Below are positions 5,567-5,839 of a DNA stretch of 5,839 nt, piece after piece; the stretch's first letter is position 1; each line of letters opens with the position of its first letter. A program made the position numbers and the translations under genes. The stretch comes from Dethiobacter sp. GTDB taxonomy: Bacteria > Bacillota > Dethiobacteria > DTU022. The stretch covers positions 1 to 5,839 of the forward strand of contig JAGXSR010000189.1 of assembly GCA_018333405.1 (NCBI GenBank). The letters are read 5' to 3'. Below the pieces are notes generated by a model, which did no database searches, was not told where the DNA came from, and saw nothing but the letters and a program-made list of their open reading frames with translations.

Positions 5567-5839
5567 ATGAAGTTAATGGAATATGAAGGAAAGCAGCTAT
5601 TTTTTGAAGCGGGCATCCCGGTTCCCCGGGGCCTGACCGTTTCGGATTCCGGAGCGGTTGGCGATGCCGCAGGTGAAATCGGGCTCCCGGTGGTGGTAAA
5701 GGCCCAGGTCCTCTCCGGAGGCAGGGGTAAGCGCGGCGGGATCAAAGTCGTAAATAGCATCGGCGAAGCCCAGGAGATAGCCTCCGCGCTGTTCAATGAT
5801 GGCTTGACCGGCGAGCCGGTGAGCAAGGTGCTTGTGGAG
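5567..5839 (+). CDS. sucC: Succinyl-CoA ligase-type beta subunit, N-terminal part (truncated by window)
   Basis: The first 91 residues of an ATP-grasp acyl-CoA ligase run off the window edge. The opening MKLMEYEGKQLFFEAGIPVPRG is the usual start of SucC proteins (E-x-x-x-K near the N terminus, then GIPVPRG). VVVKAQVLSGGRGKRGGIK (43-61, key K46, Q48 and GGRGK) is the nucleotide-binding segment. The ATG at 5567 has a good Shine-Dalgarno sequence, AAAGGAG at 5551-5557, 9 nt upstream, and lies 42 nt after mmdA, so it is probably co-transcribed. The enzyme class joins CoA to succinate with ATP (or the reverse), in complex with an alpha (SucD) subunit that should follow. In this setting it could feed succinate into the methylmalonyl-CoA route. 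A malate-CoA ligase or other NDP-forming acyl-CoA synthetase cannot be excluded from the N terminus alone. Confidence 0.85.
   Translation, partial: MKLMEYEGKQLFFEAGIPVPRGLTVSDSGAVGDAAGEIGLPVVVKAQVLSGGRGKRGGIKVVNSIGEAQEIASALFNDGLTGEPVSKVLVE

Noticed and set aside
1..5839. CRISPR arrays, tRNA/rRNA genes, insertion sequences, riboswitches
   Set aside because: No spaced repeat array, RNA gene fold, transposase frame or terminal repeats were seen; the leaders are too short for a known riboswitch.

Overview
The window holds most of a gene cluster for the Na+-pumping, biotin-dependent decarboxylation of (S)-methylmalonyl-CoA to propionyl-CoA. It is flanked upstream by a short-chain fatty acid transporter gene and downstream by the start of a succinyl-CoA-ligase-type gene. 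All genes read on the + strand. The purine-rich Shine-Dalgarno sequences, GTG starts, moderate GC coding sequence with AT-rich intergenic DNA, and the enzyme type itself suggest an anaerobic, propionate-forming Firmicute. A Negativicutes-type organism (the Veillonella/Sporomusa side) is my best guess, but nothing here fixes the taxon.

Layout: positions 2-121 are the last 39 codons of an unidentified gene. Positions 122-328 are an AT-rich intergenic region with an operator-like inverted repeat and a plausible extended -10 promoter. Positions 329-1708 encode an AtoE-family transporter, followed by a long perfect hairpin (1745-1783) that probably ends its transcript. Positions 1784-1939 are non-coding, with an 8-bp direct repeat and no promoter that I find convincing. 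The decarboxylase genes follow in the order mmdD (small membrane subunit, GTG start), mmdC (biotin carrier), mmdB (membrane Na+ pump, GTG start) and mmdA (carboxyltransferase). mmdD and mmdC are 2 nt apart, mmdC and mmdB 50 nt apart, and mmdB and mmdA 68 nt apart. From 5567 to the window edge runs the N-terminal part of a SucC-like ATP-grasp CoA ligase.

How the genes fit together (inference from known families): the CoA ligase could activate succinate to succinyl-CoA. A methylmalonyl-CoA mutase and epimerase, not in this window, would convert this to (S)-methylmalonyl-CoA. MmdA moves the carboxyl group to biotin on MmdC, and MmdB, anchored with MmdD, releases CO2 while exporting Na+. The AtoE-like carrier may move the resulting propionate, or take up a short-chain acid substrate. 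All key residues that I could place are intact.

I see no previously undescribed system. The least ordinary points are the subunit order, with the carboxyltransferase gene last rather than first, and the pairing with AtoE and SucC-type genes.
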